Of a stretch of DNA of 64,000 nucleotides, positions 9,216 to 19,837 are shown one piece after another. Within the stretch, counting starts at the first letter, position 1; each line of letters starts with the position of its first letter. Below the pieces are notes generated by a model, which saw only the letters and a list, made by a program, of their open reading frames with translations, was not told where the DNA came from and did not search any database. The translations under genes and the position numbers were made by a program. Source of the stretch: Atherix ibis (Eukaryota; Arthropoda; Insecta; Diptera; Athericidae); the NCBI GenBank assembly GCA_958298945.1, contig OY282607.1, positions 77,616,868-77,680,867 on the forward strand. Direction: 5' to 3'.

Positions 9216-11001
9216 CAAAATAGTAGTAAAATATAACCTCAAAATAGACAACAACAATAGTGAGTTTACTCACACATAAAAAATGAAAACTGAGTTTATT
9301 CACGCATAAAAAACACTGACAAAAATTTAACTCTTCAACATAACCAACGAACTCGCTAAGCCATCTATTTTTGTTTTGGGAACTAAAATACCCTACCGTA
9401 TATTGTATGCGCAACTACTATGGCAATGTACTGATTTGTACGAGGTAGAGTAGATGATGACAGCTAGAACTACTGCTCAGTAGCAAAATTGGTCTAATGG
9501 AAGACAGCTAATGTCTCCATATCCAGTGCAAGTATATATTAAAATTGTTGAATTTTATTTGTTACCGGGCAATCTATCGTTACAATAAAACAAAATACCG
9601 TCGGCATTTTAACACTGCTACAACTCCCAGTGCAAACATGATAAGAAGATTAATAACTCGTTTTGAGAAGTGGGTTACAGTATTTGATGAGCCACGACCA
9701 AATGTTTATCGACCTGTTCACAATGAACAAGCTGTGGAGGCAGTACGCGCAAGTGTCAACGAAGATCCAGCTGTGTTTACTCATCGACGTGCTACTTAAT
9801 TGTGCATCTCCAGAACATCACTACGACGCATTTTGAAACTTGATCTGATGATGTTTCAATACAAAATTTAACTGGCCCAAAAATTATTCCCCACGAATGC
9901 AGTACAACTGCTACAATATGCCAATAGATTAATTCATCCTGCAACAGATAATGCCATATTCTTGAACAATGTTATTATGAGCGACGAAGCACATTTTCAT
10001 TTAAATGAATATGTTAATAATTAGAACTGCCGAATTTGGGGTACGAAGAATCCAAGAGTGTTGCATCAGCGTTAATTACACCCTTTTAAATACATTGTTT
10101 GGTGTGGAATAATGGATGATAAAATTATCGGACCATATTTTTTCGAATATAAAAAAAAGCATCCACAAACTATCTCTGGGGCGATAAAACGAACCAAGTT
10201 TGAAATTTTGGTACGACCGGCAGTTTCAGCAAGACGGAGATACAGCTCATAACGCGACAGCGATAACGGTGATTCTTCAAGAATTTTTGGATGACCGAAT
10301 AATTTCAAAAAATGCAAATTTTGCTTGGCTACCTCAGATTTGTCGGCCTCTGATTTTTTGTGGGTTTTCTTGAATGAACGGATTTACGTGAACAAACCAT
10401 AAACGATTCGGGAACTAAAGCAGAATGTTCAAACAGGAATTGTAAATTTTGAGCCAGGAACGTTGGCAAAATGGCTTAGAAAGAGCTATTAACTGCCAAC
10501 AACAAAATGGAAATCATAATTTTAACATCCCCTAAGAAAAAGAATTTAATAAATTAAACTACGACCGGCAGTTTCAGCAAGATGGAGATACAGCTCATAA
10601 CGCGACAGCGATAACGGTGATTCTTCAAGAATTTTTGAATGACCGAATAATTTCAAAAAATGCAAATTTCGCTTGGCTACCTCAGATTTGTCGGCCTCTG
10701 ATTTTTTGTGGGTTTTCTTGAATGAACGGGTTTACGTGAACAAACCATAAAAGATTCGGGAACTAAAGCAGAATGTTCGAACAGAAATTGTAAATTTTGA
10801 TCCACGAACGTTGACAAAATGCCTTAGAAAGAGCTATTAACTGCCAACAACAAAATGGAAATCATAATTTTAACATCCCCTAAGAAAAAGAATTTAATAA
10901 ATTAAGCTTTCTTTTTAAAAAAAAAACACTATATAAAAAAATTTAAAAATGCAAAAGTTTTATGCAGTTTAATTCAGTAAGTCCAAGTTTAACCACCCTG
11001 T
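9216..11001 (+). mobile_element. DD41D mariner-type transposon relic, first copy (left end lost, 348-bp internal duplication)
   Basis: The right end (TTAACCACCCTGT at 10988-11001) equals that of the copy at 16953; the left inverted repeat is deleted. The decayed transposase (about 9480-10490) has an N-terminal helix-turn-helix region of DUF4817 type (RRHFNTATTPSANMIRRLIT). DDE pieces follow: MSDEAHFHLNEYVNN, YIVWCGIMDDKIIGPYFFE, QQDGDTAH and, one frame over, DLSASDFLWVFLNERIYV. Spacing of the last two acidic residues is about 41. Stops and frameshifts are many. Bases 10213-10560 are repeated at 10561-10908. Confidence 0.8.
10213..10908. repeat. Two tandem 348-bp units within the mariner relic
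   Basis: Both units begin ACGACCGGCAGTTTCAGCAA and cover the 3' half of the transposase. The homologous element at 15351-16953 has only one unit. At about eight variable positions unit 2 agrees with that single unit and differs from unit 1. Confidence 0.85.
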
Positions 11002-11582
11002 ATTAATATAAAATTTGCACAAACAAATTTAATATTTCATAAACAAAAGTAGAATTACACTATTTAAAATATTTACATTGATAAACATATATGTGTATGT
11101 TTTATTGCTTAATTAAAATTATATAAAATTCTTTCAGTATTATTATAAATTTGGTCAAATCATTCTTTTTAATTGATTTGAATTTATAAATAATTAATAA
11201 CTAACGTTTATTTTACCCAGATATGTATAAGACAAAATTGAACTAAAAGTAATAATTCAAAAATATTTTGAATTTGTGAGATGCAGAAATATTCAAACGA
11301 AGGCATATGAAAATGCACAAATAAGGTTTACTCGAATTTCAGCTCTTCAAAATATGAAATGATAATAAAAGATTCCATTATTTATATAATAATTATAAAT
11401 TATTACTATATAAATAAGCATTATTATATATACTATAATAAAATTTTTCATTATACCATATGCTTGTATCTATATTTATTTTTTGTTTATTTTAGTTTTC
11501 TTCCTATAAATTGCTTTGTAATAATTAAGTTCAAAAACTTATTTTTTTGATCACAGTTTACGTTATTGACAGTTTAAAACTG
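11002..11582. other. AT-rich spacer between mariner relic and copia copy B
   Basis: No gene seen. The sequence repeats, with small indels, at 16954-17462. It ends in AAACTG immediately before the copia LTR; AACTG recurs to the right of copy C and is the likely 5-bp target duplication. Confidence 0.7.
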
Positions 11583-11847
11583 TGTTGAAGTTCGTTTAGC
11601 GCACTCATTGCGGTTTAGTTCCAGTTTGACACTTTGCGTGTCATTTGCGTTAGAATGTGTGCGCTATGCTCGACTCGGCCACCGTGCTCAAATTTAAGAG
11701 TCTTTTTCACTTTCAGCAGCCGAACAATAAACACGCTGATCTCATTGTTATTAACTTTTGTATCAAAGTACCGGCATTATTTATTTCACTTATTCCACAG
11801 CGGAATTGGTCTACAACAATCTATACGGCAGTCGATTATACTCAACA
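11583..11847 (+). repeat. copia 5' LTR (copy B), complete
   Basis: 265 bp from TGTTGAAG to CTCAACA, with matching inverted ends (TGTTGA/TCAACA). It contains AATAAA and the same body as the LTRs at 17463 and 19838. The primer site GGTTATGGACGCAG starts at 11848. Confidence 0.88.
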
Positions 11848-12299
11848 GGTTATGGACGCAGACCATGACAGGTGAATAATAAAATAAATTGAATTGAAAG
11901 TGTTTTTTTCGGTAATTCGTAAAGGTGCCGGGCGGTGCAGGACACAAAAAGAGGGTTGTGTTGGTGCAAGAGAAATCAAGAACATTCGACGACGCAATAT
12001 TGTGAAATATTGTGAAATAGTGCGTTTTGTTTGTTTGTTGAATCGTTTTTTAGAATCGTGCGGTAAATTCAGAAAACGAATTTGCGCGTTTCGGGAAAAA
12101 CTTTTTGGTAGCAAAAATTGGCAACACTTTTGCATTTCGTGGTTTTCTGTGTGAACGTTTGAAATCGTACGGTGAATTCAAACGAAAGAATTTGTGCGAT
12201 TTGGAAGAAACATTCTGGAACAAAAAAAGCGTGGTAGTGCATGGCAAGTACGGTCGATCGAATATGAGTGGACTGAGAAACAGTGAAGACAAAATTTTT
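11848..12299 (+). other. copia leader and gag start (copy B)
   Basis: It begins with the primer site and holds the 109-bp-period leader repeat (12054, 12163). An ATG at 12264 starts MSGLRNSEDK, probably the family's gag start since it follows the leader and is in a Lys/Asn-rich context. Gag is cut after about a dozen residues by the internal deletion near 12297. Confidence 0.6.
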
Positions 12300-13159
12300 T
12301 ATCGGCAGATCACGTTGCTATGTTGGTTATCGGCGAAGGACCAAAAACGTACGAGCACGCAATCGAATCGGATGATCACAAACAGTGGGAGCGGGTAATG
12401 AACGAGGAGTATGATTCACTCATCAAGAATCATACATGGAATTTGGTCAATCCGTCATAGGGCTAAAAGGAAGTTGATAATCGTTGGGTTTTTAAATTGA
12501 AGCGGAATCCGGATGAAAGCAATGATCGCTACAAGGCGCGATTGGTAGTGCGGGGATTCATGCAGGAATATAGCATCGATTATCAGGAAATATTCAGTCC
12601 CGTGGTAAAATTTGCATCGATTCGAGAAATATTGGCGCTGACGGCATCAAAACAAATGAGTCTTCAGCAATTCGATGTAAAGACGGCTTTTCTGAATGGC
12701 AATTTAGAAGAAAACGTCTACATGAGCCAAGCGGTCGGATATGATGATGGCAGCGGATGAGTGTGAAAGTTGCTCAAGAGCTTGTATGGGTTGAAGAAGG
12801 CATCGGGCTGCTGGAACAAGAAATTTATGTCGTTCATTGGCAAATTCAATTTCGTAGCCAGGCGGATGCACGAAAGGTGCTCGACCGTTTTGGCATGGCA
12901 TATTGTAATACTGTTGCTACACCATCGGACAGTACACAAAATCTTGGCGATTTTGATGCAGACGGAGAAGTAAATTTTCCGTATTATGAGGCAGTCGGCA
13001 GTTTGATGTATTTGGTCGTGGCTACGCGTCCAGACATCCGTTTTGGTGTTAGCAGCGTAAGTTGCACACGTGAATGCGGTTAAACGCATTCTGAAATACG
13101 TCAAGGGAACGGCGGATATAGGAATCCATTTTGAAAGCAAAATCGGGTTGGATTTGTGC
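12300..13159 (+). pseudogene. copia pol remnant (copy B)
   Basis: Pieces of RVT_2: NRWVFKLKRNPDESNDRYKA, RLVVRGFMQEYSIDYQEIFS, LQQFDVKTAFLNGNLEENVY and LLKSLYGLKKASGCWNK. Stops lie at 12458 and 12758. A deletion then removes the catalytic YVDD part and joins to QADARKVLDRFGMAYCNTVA. The continuation, DSTQNLGDFDADGEVNFPYY, is absent from copy A. The end is GLDLCGY at 13159, cut by the rearrangement. Confidence 0.82.
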
Positions 13160-13167
13160 GGTTACAC
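13160..13167. repeat. 8-bp target-site duplication, left copy
   Basis: GGTTACAC precedes the element starting at 13168 and is repeated exactly at 14534-14541. The empty counterpart in the first unit, 8874-8881, reads GGTTACAT. Confidence 0.85.
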
Positions 13168-14533
13168 CTTAGATTAAAGAATACCTGGATAGGCACCTAC
13201 CGTATATGTATACGCATTTTTGTGTCCAACTTATTGCCAAGCGGTGAGAAATGGCAAAAGCGGGATATTTTTGTGTATATTTTTTTATGTAGACATGACA
13301 CCCACTGCCATCTAGTTGTCGTAATACAAATTTATTGAATTGCAAAAGCATAATTTATATTCATTTTAATACACTTATTGGAAACAAAAATACAATTTAA
13401 ACACAACGACAGGCAATTTTTATTTTTTGTACAATCTTTTGATACGGAATGGAATTCTATTTTAGGTTTATTATTCCTTCCGGAAATATAAATCAAATAT
13501 AAAGCGCCTCAATTTTGTGGACATTAGGAGAGTTTTCAAACGCGCCATTCTCCATGAAAGTAGTGACATACCGAAAACAGCGGGCTATTTTTAACATTTC
13601 TCAGTTGTTCTTTTTGCGGTTCGGAAAGTGTTTTTCAAAGTGTTATTTCCATCTTTTTAGAAGTATTTACGGAAAAGTAAGTATTTATACGAATTGTTAT
13701 ATTATTAATAAAAGTTAATACGAAGTTTTTATTTCAGGAAATGAAGTGTTTTGTGAGAAATTGCTTCTCATACGAAAAAATGAGGAAGCCGGGAATTTCT
13801 TTCTTTCGGTAAGTTGACATATTTATTTTTACAAAAGAAAATAAGAAAAACTTTATTTCTGATGTGCCTAAATGGCTTTTAGTGATATCTTTTGTGTAAA
13901 AAGTGGTTAAAAAGTGAAAAATTCGGCATTGAATAAATGTAAACAAATCCGATGTTGACAGTTCAATGTTTACCATAAAATAGTACAGTGCCGGTGCATA
14001 TAAAGTGTGTGTAAGAAAGTTTAAGGAACCGAATTTTTTTAATAGTGCAAAAAATGCGTGAATTTCTATTAATTCTTAATTGTAAAAGTAAATGTTACGA
14101 TCGTATATTTATATGTTAACTTTACAGGTTCCCACAAAATAAATGGTTGCGGGAAAAGTGGATTGTGGCAGCAGCATCCGGTATTCCCAAAAATAAATAA
14201 TATACAGTGAAATAAATAAAATGAAAATACATAATAAATAAATAAATATTTTTAAAAAAATACTGTGTTTTATTGCATATTTACAAAACTAATTCCATCG
14301 AACAACAAGACCCGCAATATTAAAAAATCTGCTTCTTTACGCATAAATGACATCACATATGAAAATGATTTTGAACGAACCGCTTCAATCGCATACTGAA
14401 CTTTTCATTTGGCCCCCAATGATTTACGCCATTTCTGTTGTATTGCATGTGTGTGCGTTCTATGAATGTATTGCCAACAAAAGTTGGACAGAATTTTTGT
14501 GTAGAGCCCTATCCAGTACTTCTTTAATCTAAG
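13168..14533 (+). mobile_element. P-superfamily DNA transposon, non-autonomous, with THAP exon
   Basis: The ends are inverted repeats: CTTAGATTAAAGAA plus CTGGATAGG, then CTAC, with about 27 of 33 positions matching. The flanks are a perfect 8-bp target duplication. P and hAT elements both make 8-bp duplications. The only coding trace is a THAP-domain start, the DNA-binding domain of P transposases, and hAT ends usually begin CAG, so P is preferred. The catalytic RNase H-like region is absent, so it cannot move by itself. It sits exactly at the copia/spacer junction of the second unit. Confidence 0.75.
13741..14200 (+). pseudogene. Truncated THAP-domain protein of the P-type element (46 aa, two exons)
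   Basis: Exons 13741-13808 and 14128-14200 join in phase through good GTAAGT and TTTACAG sites. A further intron in the 5' UTR (donor GTAAGT at 13677, acceptor TTTCAG before 13738) leads to the ATG. The product starts MKCFVRNC (C-X4-C of the THAP zinc site), has the F-x-x-x-FP pattern (FFRFP) and the conserved Trp (KWLREKW). It stops before the distal C-X2-H. As it stands it lacks half of the zinc ligands. It could be a decayed transposase start or, less likely, a short competitor protein. Confidence 0.65.
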
Positions 14534-15350
14534 GGTTACACTGAATTTACAAATATTACAATAAATGATAATCTTGATAAATAAGGATCTGTCAAATACA
14601 TAGGTATATGCATATATATAACTACTACATTTAGTGTTGCAAATAAAATAATAATTGACAATTGAACAAAAATTATATAAATTTATTCGACTATTCTTTC
14701 GGATTAAGTATATACAAATTCGTTTCAACAAAAGAAGTGTTTATGGAAATAATATTTATTATTTGGTATAGAAAATACCACAATTGTTAGTATTTTCCAT
14801 ATTTTATATAAATCTTATAAAAACAACATTATTTTAAATTGATTTATTATATTAATAAAACTGTAGTAAGAAAACTCACAAAAAGTCAGAATATTTTTTA
14901 AATTTTAGAAGTTAATGGGTTACCATTTCGCAGTACGGAAAGTATAGCCCGGTTATTTAATATTTTTCAAACATAATCTAAGGTCCAAGCAATATTTAAA
15001 AGAATCTAAGGTCCAAGCAATATTTAAAATTATGCAATTTGTGTTTTCCAAAGCACAAATTGCATAATCTTTTAAATATATTCTACATGTGAATCAGTTG
15101 GTAGACATACTAAATTTGAACTAATTACTTTTTTTTGCTTTTACATAGATGAACCTAGTTGCGAATTTTTGTAATTAGCAATAGAAGTAATTGTTGCAAT
15201 TAAATAATTCAAATTCTCACGAAATGAGTTTTTGTTAATCAAATTCAACCAATTTATATAGTTTCGTGCGATATGATAATACAGATGTTATATTTATAGT
15301 AATATCTACTTGTACTAACAATTTTTTAAAAATTAAAAAATAATTTGAGG
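14534..15350. other. AT-rich spacer 2 (second copy of duplicated unit)
   Basis: No gene. Bases 14540-14875 repeat spacer 1. The rest, up to the mariner terminal repeat, is present only here. A 27-bp sequence (AATCTAAGGTCCAAGCAATA and on) is tandemly doubled at about 14976-15029. An inverted repeat around TTATGCAATTTGTG follows at 15025-15072. Confidence 0.7.
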
Positions 15351-16953
15351 ACAGGGTGGGCCAAATTGAACTGACTGATTTAAAATGCGAATCACTTGTT
15401 TTTTGTTTTTTTTGTGTGTTCAGATTATAAAGAATTTTATAATATCTGTCTTCCATTGGACGAATTTTGCTACTGAGCAGTTCTTCGTAGTAGATGCCCA
15501 ATGGAACGCACAATTTACTGACAGCAGTAAAATATAACCTCAAAATAGACAACAACAATAGTGAGTTTACTCACACATAAAAAATGAAAACTGAGTTTAT
15601 TCACACATAAAAAACACTGACAAAAAATTTAACTCTTCAACATAACCAACGAACCCGCTAAGCCATCTATTTTCATTTTGGGAACTAAAATACCCTACCG
15701 TATATTGTATGCGCAACTACAATGGCAATGTACTGATTTGTACGAGGTAGAGTAGATGATGACAGCTAGAACTACTGCTCAGTAGCAAAATTGGTCTAAT
15801 GGAAGACAGCTAATGTCTCCATATCCAGTGCAAGTATATATTAAAATTGTTGAATTTTATTTGTTTCCGGGCAATCTATCGTTACAATAAAACAAAATAC
15901 CGTCGGCATTTTAACACTGCTACAACTCCCAGTGCAAACATGATAAGAAGATTAATAACTCGTTTTGAGAAGTGGGTTACAGTATTTGATGAGCCACGAC
16001 CAAATGTTATCGACCTGTTCACAATGAACAAGCTGTGGAGGCAGTACGCGCAAGTGTCAACGAAGATCCAGCTGTGTTTACTCATCGACGTGCTACTTAA
16101 TTGCGCATCTTCAGAACATCGCTACGACGCATTTTGAAACTTGATCTGATGATGTTTCAATACAAAATTTAATTGGCCCAAAAATTATTCCCCACGAATG
16201 CAGTACAACTGCTACAATATGCCAATAGATTCATTCATCTTGCAACAGATAATGCCATATTCTTGAACAATATTATTATGAGCGATGAAGTACATTTTCA
16301 TTTAAATGAATATGTTAATAATTAGAACTGCCAAATTTGGGGTACGAAGAATCCAAGAGTGTTGCATCAGCGTTAATTACACCCTTTTAAATACATTGTT
16401 TGGTGTGGAATAATGGATGATAAAATTATCGGACCATATTTTTTCGAATATAAAAAAAAGCATCCACAAACTATCTCTGGGGCGATAAAACGAACCAAGT
16501 TTGAAATTTTGGTACGACCGGCAGTTTCAGCAAGATGGAGATACAGCTCATAACGCGACAGCGATAACGGTGATTCTTCAAGAATTTTTGAATGACCGAA
16601 TAATTTCAAAAAATGCAAATTTCGCTTGGCTACCTCAAATTTGTCGGCCTCTGATTTTTTGTGGGTTTTCTTGAATGAACGGGTTTACGTGAACAAACCA
16701 TAAAAGATTCGGGAACTAAAGCAGAATGTTCAAACAGAAATTGTAAATTTTGAGCCACGAACGTTGACAAAATGCCTTAGAAAGAGCTATTAACTGCCAA
16801 CAACAAAATGGAAATCATAATTTTAACATCCCCTAAGAAAAAGAATTTAATAAATTAAGCTTTCTTTTTAAAAAAAAACACTATATAAAAAAATTTAAAA
16901 ATGCAAAAGTTTTATGCAGTTTAATTCAGTAAGTCCAAGTTTAACCACCCTGT
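15351..16953 (+). mobile_element. DD41D mariner-type transposon relic, second copy (both ends present)
   Basis: Imperfect terminal inverted repeats: left ACAGGGTGGGCCAAATTGAA, right (reverse complement) ACAGGGTGGTTAAACTTGGA, with similarity continuing about 37 bp. Length is 1603 bp. The transposase relic (about 15780-16790) repeats the motifs of the first copy: RRHFNTATTPSANMIRRLIT, FHLNEYVNN, VWCGIMDDKIIGPYFFE, QQDGDTAH, DFLWVFLNERVYV. Frameshifts and stops abound. No clear TA duplication is visible at the left. Confidence 0.78.
15446..15809. repeat. 35-bp inverted repeat inside the mariner relic
   Basis: Arms at 15446-15480 and 15775-15809 match at 33 of 35 positions in inverted orientation. 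The right arm overlaps the transposase start region. In the first unit only the right arm remains (about 9472-9506). Confidence 0.8.
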
Positions 16954-17462
16954 ATTAATATAAAATTTTCTCAAACAAATTTAATATTTCATAAACAAAA
17001 GTAGAATTACACTATTTAAAATATTTACATTGATAAACATATATGTGTATGTTTTATTGCTTAATTAAAATTATATAAAATTCTTTCAGTGTTATGCTAA
17101 ATTTGGTCAAATCATTCTTTTTAATTGATTTGAATTTATAAATAATTAATAACTAACGTTTATTTTACCCAGATATGTATAAGACAAAATTAGAACAAGA
17201 AGTAATAATTCAAAAATATTTTGAATTTGTGACATACAGAAAATATTCAAACGAAGACTTATGAAAATGCACAAATAATTTTAAAAAAAATTCCATTATT
17301 ACAATATATGTACTATAATAAAATTTTTCATTATACCATATGCTTGTATCTATATTTATTTTTTGTTTATTTTAGTTTTCTTCCTATAAATTGCTTTGTA
17401 ATAATTAAGTTCAAAAACTTATTTTTTTTATCACAGTTTACGTTATTGACAGTTTAAAATTG
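16954..17462. other. AT-rich spacer before copia copy C
   Basis: No gene; a shorter version of 11002-11582, with about 75 bases missing near 17280. It ends in AAATTG before the LTR, one base different from the AAACTG left of copy B. Confidence 0.7.
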
Positions 17463-17723
17463 TGTTGAACTTCGTTTAGCGCACTCATTGCGGTTTAGTT
17501 CCAGTTTGACACTTTGCGTGTCATTTGCGTTAGAATGTGTGCGCTATGCTCGACTCGGCCACCGTGCTCAAATTTAAGAGTCTCTTTCACTTTCAGCAGC
17601 CGAACAATAAACACGCTGATCTCATTGTTATTAACTTTTGCATCAAAGTACCGCCATTATTTATTTCACTTATTCCACAGCGGAATTGGTATACAACAAT
17701 CTATACGGCAGTCGATTATACTC
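17463..17723 (+). repeat. copia 5' LTR (copy C), 3' end deleted
   Basis: Starts TGTTGAAC and follows the LTR of copy B to TTATACTC. It then continues as GAGGAAAGGGCGACATCAAT, which belongs to the protease region (2601 in copy A). Both parents have CTC at the junction. Confidence 0.88.
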
Positions 17724-18600
17724 GAGGAAAGGGCGACATCAATATTCCTGCATTTAATGGCGATCAATGGATTCGCAGACGCATGGTGAATGTGTTGTAT
17801 GTGCCGGAAATTCATCTGAATTTATTTTCGTCGGGAAGGGCCATGGATCGAGGCTATCAATTGCAACCGAATAGCAAGTGCTGCGAATTGCTGAAAGATG
17901 GAAACATTTTTGCAGTGGGAGTTCGACGCAAAGGGCTTTTTCAAATGCTGTTCAAAGTTGGGGAATCATCGGAGGTCGATGGAGCGACTGCAAATGTGGC
18001 GATCAAAAAAATGTCGCTTTAAGCATGTCATGAGCGATTGGGACAGTAAAACGGCGCACATGTGAGGAAATTTCGACAGAGCAGCGAGATTAATTTTGTG
18101 GACGAAGAGTTTGGGTGCGAAGCGTGCGTCTATGGGAAGCATCATCGCGGCAGCCATAAAAGTCGTGAGGAGAAATTAAAGAAATGCGGCGAAATTATTC
18201 ATGCGGACGTTTGTGGGCCAATGCAAACAAATTCAATTGGCGGTTCGAGGTATTTTTTGTTTCTTAAGGACGATTTTTCACATTTTCGTTTTGTGTATTT
18301 TCTGAAGCAAAAGTTGGAAGTAGCTGCAAAGGTCAAGAGGACGGTGATGCGAATGCATCGATAAAACGGACATAAAGTGCGCAGTTTTCGATCAGATAAC
18401 GGGACAGAATTCGTCAATGTGGAATTGGAAAAGTTTTTCAATGAAATGGGCATTGAACATCAGCGAACTGTGCCGTACACGCCGGAGCAGAATGGTTGTG
18501 TGGAGCGTGACAATCATACAATTGTGGAGTCAGCGTGAACGATGATTCATTCGAAGCAAATGGATTACAAATTCTGGGCGGAGGCTGTAAATTTGGCAGT
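17724..18600 (+). pseudogene. copia protease tail and integrase (copy C)
   Basis: RRRMVNVLYVPEIHLNLFSS and LLKDGNIFAVGVRRKGLFQM restore the pre-integrase region better than copy A does. Integrase pieces include ACVYGKHHRGSHKSREEK, HADVCGPMQTNSIGGSRYF, RSDNGTEF and CVERDN. Stops fall at 18020, 18362 and 18536. After NLA at 18598 a deletion jumps to the hinge (VGYENHSKSYRVW). Confidence 0.8.
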
Positions 18601-19744
18601 AGTGTGTGTTCGTTGGATACGAAAATCATTCGAAATCGTATCGAGTGTGGAATCCGAAGATGAATAAAATCGAGGTGGATTGTGACGTGATTTTTCTTCT
18701 GGAAGAATCAATGGCCGCACTTGATATTGGTGATGCGGAGAAAACTGTCGACAAGGATGCGGACGTGTCAGATGAAATATTGGAGACGGATGATGCGGAA
18801 AAAAACGCCGGAGCAACCGATTGATCGTGGTGCAATTTGCGATCTTAATAATAGAAATCTTATCGGACAGCGTTTGCGCTATCGAAATAATATTATGGCT
18901 GCACGACGAGTCTCGTATTTTGCATCAGCAAATCACGTTGCTATGTTAGCTATTGGCGAAGAACCAAAAACGTACGAGCACGCAATCGAATCGGATGATC
19001 ACAAACAGTGGGAGCGGACAATGAACGATGAATATGATTCACTCATCAAGAATCATACATGGAATTTGGTCGATCCGCCAGAGGGCCAATAGATAGTTGA
19101 TAATCGTTGTTTTTAAATTGAAGCGGAATCCGGCTGAAAGCAATGATCGCTACAAGGCGCGATTGGTAGTGCGGGGATTCACGCAGGAAAATGGCATCGA
19201 TTATCAGGAAATAGTCAGTCTCGTGGTAAAATTTGCATCAATTCGAGCAATATTGGCGCTGGCGGCGTCAAAACAAATGAGGCTGCAGCAATTCGACGGA
19301 AAGACGGCTTCTCTGAATGGCGATTTGGAAGAAAACGTCTACATAAGTCAACCGGGCGGATATGACGATGAGCGTCAAAAGTGGGTGGCGCTATCAACAA
19401 CGGAGTCCGAATACATGGCGGCATCGCATGCAATAAAAGAATTGGTGTTTCTGCGTCGATTGTTGTCCGAAATATTGTCAGCAGATTTGGACCAACCAAC
19501 GGTCTTTATGGACGATCACAGTGCGATTCGACTCGTGAAGAATCCGGAATTCCATAGGTGGACAAAGCATATCGACGTACGATATCATTTCATCCGCGAG
19601 AAGTACGAAGACGGGATCTTCGATTTGCAATACATGGCGTCGAATGAACAGGCGGCAGATGTAATGACCAAGGCATTGCTAAGGAAGTGGCATCAATATT
19701 TTTGCAAATTGATGGGCCTTGTCCCAAAAAAAAGATTAACGTAA
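18600..19744 (+). pseudogene. copia hinge, RT start and RNase H (copy C)
   Basis: The hinge and the acidic linker lead to KNHTWNLVDPPEGQ, a stop at 19090 and then FKLKRNPAESNDRYKARLVV. After NVYISQPGGYDD the frame jumps, without shift, to RQKWVALSTTESEYMAASHA: the deletion took the YVDD domain and connection. RNase H is well preserved: STTESEYMA, DDHSAIRLVKNPEFHRWTKH, IDVRYHFIREKYEDG and the tail QAADVMTKALLRKWHQYFC. The stop is followed by a G-run (19752) that may serve as polypurine tract. Confidence 0.85.
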
Positions 19745-19837
19745 TATTTTTGGGGGGAGCTTTTTTGTTTTAATTTTATTATTGACGTGTATTTTGGCAT
19801 TTTTTGAATTAGGGTAACTGGTAACTAAAAGTGAGAG

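Larger units (their letters stand above)
11583..13159 (+). mobile_element. Ty1/copia-type retrotransposon, copy B (large internal deletion, truncated 3')
   Basis: A complete 5' LTR, leader, a fragment of gag start, then a jump to the linker before RT. RT is frameshifted and lacks the YVDD region. The copy ends in the RNase H region at the same base as copy A. The 3' LTR is absent. Sequence is closest to copies A and C over shared parts, so one family is involved. Confidence 0.88.
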
